NCBI GenBank assembly: GCA_035308765.1
Contig: DATGGA010000011.1
Location: 43,202-107,201, forward strand
Origin: RBG-16-66-20 sp035308765
GTDB lineage: Bacteria; Pseudomonadota; Gammaproteobacteria; Burkholderiales; SG8-39
Direction: 5' to 3'
Length of the DNA stretch: 64,000 nt
The translations under genes and the position numbers were made by a program. Numbering within the stretch: position 1 is the stretch's first letter; each line of letters opens with the position of its first letter. Below are positions 29,664-38,408 of the stretch, one piece after another. The notes under the pieces are model-generated. The model did not search any database. It saw only the letters and a list, made by a program, of their open reading frames with translations, and was not told the origin of the DNA.

Positions 29664-30983
29664 CTAAAGTCGTTTCAAGAAGATTTTCGAACCGCGTTTC
29701 CAATTATAGAGGGCCTGGCGTTTCTCCGGCAGCACGTCCACGCCTTCTTCCTTGAAGCCCTGCGCGAGGAACCAGTGCTGCGCGCGCGTGGTGAGCGCGA
29801 ATACGCGGCGGATCTTCATCTCCTTCGCGCGCGCCTCGCAGGCCCGCAGCAGGCGTTCGCCGTAGCCGGCATCGCGGACTTCGGGCGCGACCGCGAGGCA
29901 GGCGAGTTCGGCGCTGCGGTCATCGGGAAACGGATAGAGCGCGGCGCAAGCCAGGATCGAGTTGTCGTGCTCGATCACCTCGAAGTTCACGATTTCCTGC
30001 TCGAGCCGCTCGCGGCCGCGCTTGACCAGCGTGCCGTCGGCCTCCAGCGGCTCGATCAGAGCAAGGATGCCGCCGACGTCGTCGAGTTTCGCCGGGCGCA
30101 GCTTTTCGACCGGATCGGCGGTGATCATGGTGCCCACGCCCGAATGGGTGAAGAGTTCCAGCAGGGTCGCGCCGTCGGCGCGGCGCGACACCAGGTGCGC
30201 CCGGCCCACGCTCGCGCGCACGGCGCGCAGCGCGTATTCGATCGCGCGCTTGGTGGGTGCGGCTAGCCCGTCCTTCTTCAGCAGCGCCTCCGCCTCGCGT
30301 GCACTGAGCTCCGAAACGATCTGCCCGCGGCGGCCGATCGGCAGCTGGTCGACGTAGAGCAGCAGCTTGTCGGCCTTCAGCGCGCGCGCGACGCCCTCGG
30401 CGACGTCTTCCCAGGACAGGTTGAACACTTCGCCGGTCGGCGAATAGCCGATGTGCGGCACCAGCACCACTTCGTTCGCCTCCAGCCGCCGCTGGATCGC
30501 GGTGCCGTCCACCTTGCGCACGGCGCCGGTGAACTGGAAATCGACGCCATCCACGACGCCGATCGGCTTGGCCGCGATGTAATTGCCCGAAGCGACGCGG
30601 ATCTGAGCGCCCGCCATCGGCGAATTGGGCAGGCCCTGCGACAGCAGCGCCTCGATTTCCACGCGCAGCGCGCCCGCTGCGTGCTTCACCGCGACCAGCG
30701 ACTGCGCGTCGGTGATCCGCAGCCCCTTGGCATAACGCGAGCGGACCCGTTTTGCTCGCAGCTCGGCTTCGATCTGCGGCCGCGCCCCGTGCACCAGGAC
30801 CAGCCGGATTCCGATCGCGGCGAGCAGGTTGAGGTCGTGCAGGAATTTGACGAACCGTCCCCGCTCGGCGACCAGTTCGCCGCCGAATCCGATGACGAAG
30901 GTGCGGCCGCGGAAAGCGTGCACGTACGGGGCCGCCTGGCGGAACCAGCGGACGAAGGCTTCGGGGTGCGGCAGCGCGCTCAT
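29664..30983 (-). CDS. argA: N-acetylglutamate synthase
   Basis: A 439-residue enzyme for the first step of arginine synthesis. The N-terminal amino-acid-kinase domain (about 1-290) starts with FVRWFRQAAPYVHAFRG and includes LVLVHGARPQIEAEL. The C-terminal GNAT domain (about 297-439) shows CLAVAPEVRDAGYGERLL, the acetyl-CoA loop. Length and order match classical ArgA. Arginine feedback is expected from the family. Confidence 0.95.
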   Translation of the reverse strand: MSALPHPEAFVRWFRQAAPYVHAFRGRTFVIGFGGELVAERGRFVKFLHDLNLLAAIGIRLVLVHGARPQIEAELRAKRVRSRYAKGLRITDAQSLVAVKHAAGALRVEIEALLSQGLPNSPMAGAQIRVASGNYIAAKPIGVVDGVDFQFTGAVRKVDGTAIQRRLEANEVVLVPHIGYSPTGEVFNLSWEDVAEGVARALKADKLLLYVDQLPIGRRGQIVSELSAREAEALLKKDGLAAPTKRAIEYALRAVRASVGRAHLVSRRADGATLLELFTHSGVGTMITADPVEKLRPAKLDDVGGILALIEPLEADGTLVKRGRERLEQEIVNFEVIEHDNSILACAALYPFPDDRSAELACLAVAPEVRDAGYGERLLRACEARAKEMKIRRVFALTTRAQHWFLAQGFKEEGVDVLPEKRQALYNWKRGSKIFLKRL

Positions 30984-30998
30984 GGGGTCGCTACGTTA

Positions 30999-31730
30999 CT
31001 AGAAATCCCCCCCGAGCGTGTTCAAGGCCGCCAGCGCGGCAAGCGCCGCCGTTTCGGTGCGCAGGATCCTTGGCCCGAGCCGCACCGTCTCGAAACCCGC
31101 GCGCAGCAACAGCTGTTCCTCTTCCGGACTGAATCCCGCTTCCGGGCCGGCCGCAAGCGCGAGCGGACCCGTGGCGAAGCCGGCGAGCTTGCCGGTGCCC
31201 GACGGAGACAGCAGGATCTTCGCGCCGGCCGGCGCCTTGTAGCGGTCGAGGGCTACAGGCTCCCGGATCTCTGGGATGCGGTTCCTGCCGCACTGCTCGC
31301 AGGCGGCGATCGCGATGCGCTTCCAGTGCGCGAGTTTTTTGGCTTCGCGCTCCGCGCTCAGCCGCACCACCGATTTCGCCGTCAGGACCGGCTGTATCGC
31401 GGCGACACCGAGCTCGATCGCTTTCTGGATCGTGAAATCCATCTTCTCGCCGGAGGACACGGCCTGCACCAGCGTTACGGCCAGGGGGGATTCGCGCTCG
31501 ACCTCGCGCCACTGGCCGATTTCCGCCACCACCTGGCCGCGGCCGGGCATGAAAAGACGGGCGTCGTATTCTCCGCCGCGGCCGTCGAACAGCACCACCG
31601 GATCGCCCTCCCGCAGCCGCAGCACGCGCGCGGCGTGATGCGCCGAGTTCTCCGGCAGCGCGAGTTTCGCCTGCGGCCGCAGTTCGGCGTCGACGTACAG
31701 GCGCGGCGCGCGCCCCTGGCGGTCCTTCAT
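30999..31730 (-). CDS. rsmE: 16S rRNA m3U1498 methyltransferase
   Basis: A 243-residue SPOUT-class methyltransferase. The N-terminal PUA-like part (RLYVDAELRP, HHAARVLRLREGDPVVLFDG) precedes the knotted SAM domain with KILLSPSGTG, GPLALAAGPEAGFSPEE and LGPRILRTETA, all RsmE signatures. It begins just after the DUF4189 gene and 16 bp before argA on the same strand. Confidence 0.95.
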   Translation of the reverse strand: MKDRQGRAPRLYVDAELRPQAKLALPENSAHHAARVLRLREGDPVVLFDGRGGEYDARLFMPGRGQVVAEIGQWREVERESPLAVTLVQAVSSGEKMDFTIQKAIELGVAAIQPVLTAKSVVRLSAEREAKKLAHWKRIAIAACEQCGRNRIPEIREPVALDRYKAPAGAKILLSPSGTGKLAGFATGPLALAAGPEAGFSPEEEQLLLRAGFETVRLGPRILRTETAALAALAALNTLGGDF

Positions 31731-31731
31731 C

Positions 31732-32088
31732 TCAGCGCGTGCAGGCCCAGGCGATCGGCTTGCAGTTCGCGCCGCAGCGCTTCAGCGCCTTGGTATCGGC
31801 TTCGTCCCGGGTCGCGCCCGAAGATGCCGCGAATGCTTTCGGCCCGTCGGCAAGCGCCGCGCAGCCGTTCTTGAATTTGTGCACCACCTCGCATTCCCGG
31901 TGGCCGCACTGCCGCAGCGCTTCGACGCTGGCGTCGCGGGCGCGCGCCTTGTCGTAGCTGACACCCCAGGATTGGCTCGCGCGGTGATAGGCGATGGCGC
32001 CGAAGCGGTTCGGGACCGCGGACTGCTTTGCGGCCTGCGCGGGGAATACCGCCAGGAATACGGCAAATGCGAAAATCGAACGCATCAT
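31732..32088 (-). CDS. Small exported cysteine-rich protein (DUF4189-like)
   Basis: A 118-residue protein with a signal peptide ending near AQA (residue 19). The mature part has WGVSYDKARARDASVEALRQ followed by six cysteines, resembling DUF4189 proteins of unknown function. The cysteines suggest disulfides in the periplasm. ATG 32088 shares its A with the TAA of the upstream dehydratase, so it is coupled to the catabolic operon, though nothing in the protein suggests a metabolic role. It ends 1 bp before the rsmE start. Confidence 0.7.
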   Translation of the reverse strand: MMRSIFAFAVFLAVFPAQAAKQSAVPNRFGAIAYHRASQSWGVSYDKARARDASVEALRQCGHRECEVVHKFKNGCAALADGPKAFAASSGATRDEADTKALKRCGANCKPIAWACTR

Positions 32089-33623
32089 TACATCGTGGCG
32101 CCGAGCACCCACGGCGCAAATTCGTCCTCGCCGTAGCCGAACAGTTCGGATTTCGATTTCTTCCCCGACGCGGTTTCCAGCACCAGCCGGAAAAAGCGCT
32201 CGCCCGCCTCGGCCACGCTTTCCTTGCCGTCGATGATGGTGCCGCAGTTGATGTCCATGTCCTCTTCCTGGTGTTCCCACAGCGCGGTGTTGGTCGCGAG
32301 CTTGAGCGAGGGTGCCGGCTTGCAGCCGTAAGCCGAGCCGCGGCCGGTGGTGAAGCAGATCATGTTGGCGCCGCCCGCCACCTGGCCGGTCGCGGACACC
32401 GGGTCGTAGCCCGGCGTGTCCATGTAGACAAAGCCCTTTGCGCTCACCGGCTCGGCGTATTCGTAGACGCCGACCAGGTTGGTGGTGCCGCCCTTGGCCA
32501 CCGCGCCCAGGGACTTCTCCAGGATCGTAGTGAGTCCGCCCGCCTTGTTGCCGGGCGAGGGGTTGTTGTTCATCTCGTTGCCGTTGCGCCGGGTGTAGTC
32601 CTCCCACCATTTGATGCGCTGGATGAGTTTTTCGCCGATCTCCCGGCTGGTCGCCCGGCGCGTCAGCAGATGCTCCGCGCCGTAGATTTCCGGCGTCTCG
32701 GAAAGGATCGCGGTGCCGCCGTGCCGCACCAGGAGGTCCACCGCGGCACCGAGCGCCGGATTGGCGCTGATCCCGGAGTAGCCGTCGGAGCCGCCGCACT
32801 GCAGGCCGAGCGTAAGGTGGCCCGCTGGCACCGTCTCGCGCTTCACCCTGTTCGCTTCGGGCAGCGCGGCTTCGATGCGCGCGACGCCTTCGCGGATCGC
32901 CTTGGAGGTGCCGCCCTTTTCCTGGATGGTGTAGGCATGCAGCTTGTCGTGGCGCTTCAACTGCTGCGTCGAGAGCAGGCTGTTGATCTGATTCGCCTCG
33001 CAGCCCAGCCCCACCACCTGCACCGCGTAGAAATTCGGGTGGCGCGCATAGCCCGCCATGGTGCGGCGGAGCACGTCGATCGCTTCGCCGTCGGAGGCCA
33101 TGCCGCAGCCGGATTTGTGGGTGAGGGCGACGACGCCATCCACGTTCGGGTAGGCATCCAGGCGGTTTTCGAAATGCCGCGCAATCGCGCGCGCCACGGT
33201 CGCGGAGCAGTTGACGCTGGTGAGAATGCCTATGTAGTTCCGCGTCGCGACGCGGCCATCCGCGCGGACGATGCCCTGAAATGTCGCGGGGTTCTTTACA
33301 TAGGCCGTTTCAACGCAGTTCTGGGAAAAGGCGTAATCCCGTTCAAAGTCTCCCATCGCCAGGTTCTGCACGTGCACGTGTTCGCCGGCATGGATGTCGC
33401 GCGTCGCGAAGCCGATGATCTGGTTGTAGCGCCGCACCGGCCGGCCCGCTTTCACCTCGCGCACCGCCACCTTGTGGCCCGCGGGAACGCGTGCCGTGAC
33501 GGTGACAGGCGCGGCTCCGCCGCCTTCCTTGACCAGCGTGGTCCCGGCCGGAAGTTCGACGCGCGCGATGACGACGTCGTCGGCGGGATTGAGTCGGATC
33601 GTGAGGTCGGCTGCCTGGAGCAT
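32088..33623 (-). CDS. UxaA/GarD-family hydrolyase (altronate or galactarate dehydratase-like)
   Basis: A 511-residue member of the altronate/galactarate dehydratase family. The N-terminal SAF-like domain (about 1-90) is followed by the catalytic region with TSVNCSATVARAIARHF, LTHKSGCGMASDGEA, GLGCEANQI and LQCGGSDGYSG. It would dehydrate a sugar acid to a 2-keto-3-deoxy acid. ATG 33623 is preferred over TTG 33641 because AAAGGAAA lies 7 nt upstream. Neighbours are a PdxA homologue and a TRAP importer. The exact substrate cannot be read from sequence. Confidence 0.85.
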   Translation of the reverse strand: MLQAADLTIRLNPADDVVIARVELPAGTTLVKEGGGAAPVTVTARVPAGHKVAVREVKAGRPVRRYNQIIGFATRDIHAGEHVHVQNLAMGDFERDYAFSQNCVETAYVKNPATFQGIVRADGRVATRNYIGILTSVNCSATVARAIARHFENRLDAYPNVDGVVALTHKSGCGMASDGEAIDVLRRTMAGYARHPNFYAVQVVGLGCEANQINSLLSTQQLKRHDKLHAYTIQEKGGTSKAIREGVARIEAALPEANRVKRETVPAGHLTLGLQCGGSDGYSGISANPALGAAVDLLVRHGGTAILSETPEIYGAEHLLTRRATSREIGEKLIQRIKWWEDYTRRNGNEMNNNPSPGNKAGGLTTILEKSLGAVAKGGTTNLVGVYEYAEPVSAKGFVYMDTPGYDPVSATGQVAGGANMICFTTGRGSAYGCKPAPSLKLATNTALWEHQEEDMDINCGTIIDGKESVAEAGERFFRLVLETASGKKSKSELFGYGEDEFAPWVLGATM

Positions 33624-33643
33624 GTCGGTTTCCTTTCGCAATC

Positions 33644-34633
33644 TTAGCGCCGGGCGAGGGCGGCGGCGATTCTCAGCGCTTCGAGCATGCTGCGCTCGTC
33701 GGCCTTGCCGGTGCCCGCTATGTCGAACGCGGTCCCATGGTCTACCGAGGTGCGCACGATCGGCAGCCCGGCGGTGACGTTGACGCCAAGTTCCAGTCCG
33801 AGCGCCTTCACCGGGCCGTGGCCCTGGTCATGGTACATCGCCACCACCAGGTCGAAGTCGCCGCGCGCGGCGCGGTACATCAGCGCGTCGGCCGGCAGCG
33901 GGCCTTCGATATTCCAGCCGAGGACGCGCGCGGCGGTTACCGCAGGGACGATTTTTTCCGCTTCCTCGCCCCGCCCGAACAGGCCGCCTTCGCCGGCGTG
34001 CGGATTGATGCCGCAGACGCCGATATGCGGTTCTTTCATTCCCATGCGTTGCACGAGATCGTGCCCGCGCGCGATGGTTCGCCCGACCAGCGGCGCGTCG
34101 ATTCTTTCGATCGCATCCAGCAGGCCCATGTGGGCCGTGACGTGGATCACGCGCAGCTTCGGGGAGAACAGCATCAGCGATACTTCAAGGGCGCCGGTGA
34201 GCGCGGCGAGGATCTCGGTGTGGCCGGGATAGTGGTGTCCAGCGGCGTTGAGCGCTTCCTTGTTGATCGGCGCAGTACAGATGGCGTCGATCGCGCCCTC
34301 CAGCGTGAGCTTTACCGCCAGCTCGATGTAGCGGTAAGCCGCTTCGCCGGCGGCTGCCGAGACCTTGCCGTAGGAAATGTCGGCCGGAACAAGGCCAAGA
34401 TCGATGCAATCGACCGCACCGTGCGCGAATTTTCCCATTTCTGGTTTTGTTATCTTGAAAACGGGAAGATCAACGCCAGTCAGTTTGCCGGCACGTTCCA
34501 GTTGCCTCGCATCGCCGATTACCAGGGGCCGGCATTGCGCGTAAACCGCAGCGTGCGCGAGCGCCTTCATGACGACCTCGGGCCCGACGCCGGCGGCGTC
34601 GCCCATCGTGATGCCGATGCGCGGAAGGTCCAA
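33644..34633 (-). CDS. PdxA-family 4-phospho-hydroxyacid dehydrogenase (PdxA2-like by context)
   Basis: A 329-residue NAD-dependent dehydrogenase. RIGITMGDAAGVGPEV at the N-terminus, TAPINKEALNAAGHHYPGHT in the middle and MYHDQGHGPVKALG with metal-binding His near the C-terminus are PdxA signatures. Housekeeping PdxA makes vitamin B6. Here the gene sits inside a sugar-acid operon, as PdxA2 enzymes for 4-phospho-D-threonate/erythronate do. The DUF1537 kinase that normally supplies PdxA2 is absent from the window. The start is TTG 34633, which gives the family N-terminus. Confidence 0.85.
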   Translation of the reverse strand: MDLPRIGITMGDAAGVGPEVVMKALAHAAVYAQCRPLVIGDARQLERAGKLTGVDLPVFKITKPEMGKFAHGAVDCIDLGLVPADISYGKVSAAAGEAAYRYIELAVKLTLEGAIDAICTAPINKEALNAAGHHYPGHTEILAALTGALEVSLMLFSPKLRVIHVTAHMGLLDAIERIDAPLVGRTIARGHDLVQRMGMKEPHIGVCGINPHAGEGGLFGRGEEAEKIVPAVTAARVLGWNIEGPLPADALMYRAARGDFDLVVAMYHDQGHGPVKALGLELGVNVTAGLPIVRTSVDHGTAFDIAGTGKADERSMLEALRIAAALARR

Positions 34634-34654
34634 GCGGAAACTGGCGATGGAACG

Positions 34655-36055
34655 CTAGAAGAATTGCCTCGGCAGCCAGAGCGTGACTTCCGGAATATAG
34701 GTCACCACGACCAGGCTGACCAGCAGGCACACCAGCCAGGGCAGGATCGCGACGGTGGTGCGCTCGACCGAGAGCTTGGCCACCCGGGCGAGCACGAACA
34801 GCACCATGCCCATGGGCGGATGCAGCAGGCCGATCATCAGGTTGAGGACCATGACGAGGCCGAAATGCACCGGATCGATGCCCAGCTTGAGCACGATCGG
34901 CATCAGGATGGGCACCAGGATCAGGATCGCGGCCGTGGTTTCGAGGAAGCAGCCGACGAACAGCATCAGGATGTTGGCCAGGAAAAGGAACGCCGCCGGC
35001 TTGTCGGTGATCGCCAGGACCCCGTTGCTGATCGCCTCGGCGACGTGCGTTACGGTGAGCAGCCAGCTGAAGATCGAGGCTGCGGCGACGATCAGCAGCA
35101 CGGTCGAGGTGGTCTCGATGGTGTCCATCGAAGCCTTGATCAGCATCCGCCAGCTCAGCGACCGGTAGCGCACCAGGCCCAGGAACAACGCCCATACCAC
35201 CGCGGCTACCGCCGCCTCAGTGGGCGTGAACCACCCCATGGTCATGCCGCCGATCAGGATCACCGGCGCCATCAGCGCCATCACCGCGGAGAACTTGAAT
35301 ATCCAGTCGAGCGCCAGCAGGGCGGCGAAGCTGATGCCGGTCGCCCAGTTGGACGAGACGTCCACCAGCGTCAGCAGCCAGATGGCGAGCGGGAAGCACG
35401 TGACGACGAAGATTTCGAGGGTCGCCCTGGAGAGCCTGACCCAGGAAAATGGCGTGTCGGAGCCGTAGCCGCGCGTATGCGCGTAGTAGGCGACCGTGAG
35501 CATCATGAAGATGGACATGACGATGCCGGGGACAACGCCGCCGAGAAACAGCTGCCCGATGGAGACGTTGGCCATCATGCCGTAGATGACGAACGGCAGC
35601 GATGGCGGAATGATCGGCCCGAGCGTCGCCGAGGCCGCGGTGACGCCGACCGAGAACTCGATCGGGTAGCCGTGGTCGTTCATCGCCTTGATCTCGATGG
35701 TGCCGAGGCCGGCGGCGTCCGCGATCGCGGTGCCCGACATGCCGGAGAAAATCATCGAGCCCACCACGTTGACGTGGCCCAGCCCGCCCTTCATCCAGCC
35801 GACCAGGGCGAGGGCGAAGTTGTAGATCTGGTTGGTGATGCCCGCCGTGTTCATCAGGTTGCCGGCGAGGATGAAAAACGGCACCGCGAGCAGCGGGAAG
35901 GAATCGAGCCCGCCGACCATGCGATGGATGACGACGTAATCCGGGACGGTGCCGGTCGCCATGACGTAGATCAGCGATGCCGCCGACATGGCGAGAGCCA
36001 CCGGCAGCCCGGTCGCCATCAGCGCAAGGAAGGAGGCGAGCATGGCGCCGCTCAT
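34655..36055 (-). CDS. dctM: TRAP transporter large permease (DctM family)
   Basis: A 466-residue inner-membrane protein with about 12-13 hydrophobic segments. Family blocks include AVPFFILAGNLMNTAGI, GSMIFSGMSGTAIADAAGLG, PPSLPFVIYG, GWFTPTEAAVAAV and LHPPMGMVLF. It is the Na+-driven transport subunit of the TRAP system encoded with dctQ and dctP nearby. It lies 40 bp after dctQ. Confidence 0.93.
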   Translation of the reverse strand: MSGAMLASFLALMATGLPVALAMSAASLIYVMATGTVPDYVVIHRMVGGLDSFPLLAVPFFILAGNLMNTAGITNQIYNFALALVGWMKGGLGHVNVVGSMIFSGMSGTAIADAAGLGTIEIKAMNDHGYPIEFSVGVTAASATLGPIIPPSLPFVIYGMMANVSIGQLFLGGVVPGIVMSIFMMLTVAYYAHTRGYGSDTPFSWVRLSRATLEIFVVTCFPLAIWLLTLVDVSSNWATGISFAALLALDWIFKFSAVMALMAPVILIGGMTMGWFTPTEAAVAAVVWALFLGLVRYRSLSWRMLIKASMDTIETTSTVLLIVAAASIFSWLLTVTHVAEAISNGVLAITDKPAAFLFLANILMLFVGCFLETTAAILILVPILMPIVLKLGIDPVHFGLVMVLNLMIGLLHPPMGMVLFVLARVAKLSVERTTVAILPWLVCLLVSLVVVTYIPEVTLWLPRQFF

Positions 36056-36095
36056 GAGGGAGTCACGCCCGCGCTCGGTGGATTCGCGCCTGCGC

Positions 36096-36668
36096 TCATA
36101 GGGTCTCCGTTATGGCGATTTCCGGCCGCTCGAGCACGCTGTAGCCGCGCCGCCAGTTTTCGATCGCCACCATGATCGACCGGTAGAACATCATGACGAA
36201 GCCGAACATCACGAACGAGTAGACGATGCCGATCGGCCAGTCGATGACGGCCATGCGCGAGGAGCCGATCTTTCCGATGAGCACCCACGTCAGCCAGATC
36301 GCGTAACCGAAGAAGACCGTCCTGAAGACGTCGATGGCGGTGGAAAGCGCGCGCCCCATCGGGCGGGGCATGAAGCGGTAGAACACGTCCACCTGGATGT
36401 GGCTGTTCTTGCGCACCGAGATCGAGGCGCCGATGAACACCATGCTGATGAGCAGGTAGCGCGCGATCTCCTCGGTCCAGCCGGCGGAATCGTTCAGCGC
36501 GTAGCGGGTGAAGAACTGGATGAACACCACCACTGCGAGGATCCAGAAGAGGGCGAGGGCGAGCCAGTCCTCCCAGCCGTGGCCGGAGAGGTCGATCGGC
36601 GCGTCCTCGACGTGGAATTGGCCGTCCTCGCCAAGAACGTGTTCCTGCTTGGTTTCGGCGTTTTCCAT
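36096..36668 (-). CDS. dctQ: TRAP transporter small permease (DctQ family)
   Basis: A 190-residue protein with four hydrophobic segments. WTEEIARYLLISMVFIGA and ISVRKNSHIQVDVFY are DctQ signatures. The N-terminal 30 residues are acidic and hydrophilic. It lies between the dehydratase (3 bp gap) and dctM and would assemble with DctM in the inner membrane. Confidence 0.9.
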   Translation of the reverse strand: MENAETKQEHVLGEDGQFHVEDAPIDLSGHGWEDWLALALFWILAVVVFIQFFTRYALNDSAGWTEEIARYLLISMVFIGASISVRKNSHIQVDVFYRFMPRPMGRALSTAIDVFRTVFFGYAIWLTWVLIGKIGSSRMAVIDWPIGIVYSFVMFGFVMMFYRSIMVAIENWRRGYSVLERPEIAITETL

Positions 36669-36671
36669 CGC

Positions 36672-38408
36672 TCAGTGATTGTCGCGTGGCACGAAGGGGC
36701 CGGATTTGCCGGCGAGGAAATCGAGATCGGCGCCCTGGTCGGCCTGCAGCACGTGGTCGAAATAGAGCTTCCAGTAGCCGCGCGAAAGCGGCGGTTTTGG
36801 TTTTCTCCACGCTTTTTTTCTCTTCGCAATTTCCTTCGGGGAAACGAGCAGCTGCAGTTTCCGCTTCGCGACATCCAGTTCGATCATGTCGCCGTGCCTC
36901 ACGAGCGCGAGCAGGCCGCCCGCGGCCGCCTCGGGAACCATGTGCAGGATCACGGTGCCGTAGGCGGTGCCGCTCATGCGCGCATCCGAAATGCGCACCA
37001 TGTCGGTGACGCCCTTCTTCAGGAGTTTCGGCGGCAGCGGCATGTTGCCGACTTCGGCCATGCCCGGGTAGCCCTTCGGGCCGCAGTTCTTGAGAACCAT
37101 GATGCATTTCTCATCGATGTCCAGCTTCGGATCGTCGATGCGCTTGTGGAAGTCCTCGATGTTTTCGAACACCACCGCGCGGCCGCGGTGCTTCATGAGC
37201 TTCGGCGTCGCCGCCGAGGGTTTGATGATCGCGCCGCCGGGGCAGAGGTTGCCGCGCAGCACGGCGATGCCGGTGTTCTTCTTGAACGGTTTCCTGAACG
37301 GCGTGATGACATCGCGGTTGTGGCAGGGCGCGTCCTTGTTGTTGTCCCAGATGGTTTCGCCGTTGACGGTCAGGGCTTTCTTATGCAATAGGTTGTTTTC
37401 CCCAAGCTCGCGCAATACGGCCGGCAGCCCGCCCGCGTAGCAGAAGTCCTCCATCAGGTACTTGCCGTTCGGCATCAGGTTGACGAGCGTGTGCACGCCG
37501 CGTCCGAGCCGGTCCCAGTCGTTCAGCGTCAGGTCCACGCCCAGGCGCCGTGCGATCGCGATCAGGTGGATCACCGCATTGGTCGAGCCGCCGATGGCGG
37601 CGTTGGCGCGGATCGCGTTCTCGAACGCCTGCCTGGTCAGGATCTTCGAGATGGTGACCTTCTGCTTCACCAGCTCGACGATGCGCCGGCCCGCCATGCG
37701 CGCGAGCACGTTGCGGCGCGCGTCCACTGCCGGGTAGGCCGCATTGCCCGGCATGCCGATGCCGAGCGCTTCCACCATCGAGGCCATGGTCGAGGCGGTG
37801 CCCATGGTCATGCAGTGCCCGTGCGAGCGGTGCATGCAGGACTCGGCCTCGTGGAATTCGTCCAGCGTGATCTTGCCCGCGCGCAGGTCTTCCGACATCG
37901 ACCAGACGTTGGTGCCCGAGCCGATGTCGGTGCCGCGGTATTTGCCCGACAGCATCGGTCCGCCGGATACCGCGATCGTCGGCAGGTCCACCGAGGAGGC
38001 GCCCATGAGCAGCGACGGCGTGGTCTTGTCGCAGCCCACTAGCAGCACCGTGCCGTCGACCGGATTGGCGCGCAGCGACTCCTCGACGTCCATCGAGGCG
38101 AGGTTGCGGTAGAGCATCGCGGTCGGGCGCAGCAGCGTCTCGCCGAGCGACATCACCGGGAATTCCAGCGGAAAGCCGCCCGCTTCCAGCACCCCCGCCT
38201 TGACGTGCTCGGCGATGGTGCGGAAGTGGGAATTGCAGGGCACCAGCTCGGAATACGTATTGCAGATGCCGATCACCGGGCGGCCGTCGAACTGGTCCTG
38301 CGGGATGCCGCGGTTCTTGGTCCAGCTGCGGTAAATGAAGCCGTAGATGTCCTCGCGCCCGAACCACTGGACGCTGCGCAATCCCGGCGCTTTCTTCTTC
38401 ACGTTCAC
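36672..38408 (-). CDS. IlvD/Edd-family sugar-acid dehydratase
   Basis: A 578-residue iron-sulfur dehydratase. Cluster cysteines are visible in GICNTYSELVPCN, LLVGCDKTTPSLLMGA and SHGHCMTMGTASTMASM. GGSTNAVIHLIAIA and KNCGPKGYPGMAEVG are further family blocks. The overall pattern is closer to L-arabonate/D-xylonate-type dehydratases than to IlvD of valine synthesis, and the TRAP/SDR context agrees. It would convert an aldonate to a 2-keto-3-deoxy acid. The start is GTG 38408, overlapping the dctP stop as GTGA. Confidence 0.88.
   Translation of the reverse strand: MNVKKKAPGLRSVQWFGREDIYGFIYRSWTKNRGIPQDQFDGRPVIGICNTYSELVPCNSHFRTIAEHVKAGVLEAGGFPLEFPVMSLGETLLRPTAMLYRNLASMDVEESLRANPVDGTVLLVGCDKTTPSLLMGASSVDLPTIAVSGGPMLSGKYRGTDIGSGTNVWSMSEDLRAGKITLDEFHEAESCMHRSHGHCMTMGTASTMASMVEALGIGMPGNAAYPAVDARRNVLARMAGRRIVELVKQKVTISKILTRQAFENAIRANAAIGGSTNAVIHLIAIARRLGVDLTLNDWDRLGRGVHTLVNLMPNGKYLMEDFCYAGGLPAVLRELGENNLLHKKALTVNGETIWDNNKDAPCHNRDVITPFRKPFKKNTGIAVLRGNLCPGGAIIKPSAATPKLMKHRGRAVVFENIEDFHKRIDDPKLDIDEKCIMVLKNCGPKGYPGMAEVGNMPLPPKLLKKGVTDMVRISDARMSGTAYGTVILHMVPEAAAGGLLALVRHGDMIELDVAKRKLQLLVSPKEIAKRKKAWRKPKPPLSRGYWKLYFDHVLQADQGADLDFLAGKSGPFVPRDNH

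Noticed and set aside
33737..36175. 812-codon plus-strand open frame over pdxA and dctM
   Set aside because: The translation is a low-complexity Asp/His/Gln/Arg mixture arising from the reverse strand of membrane-protein codons; no start signal.
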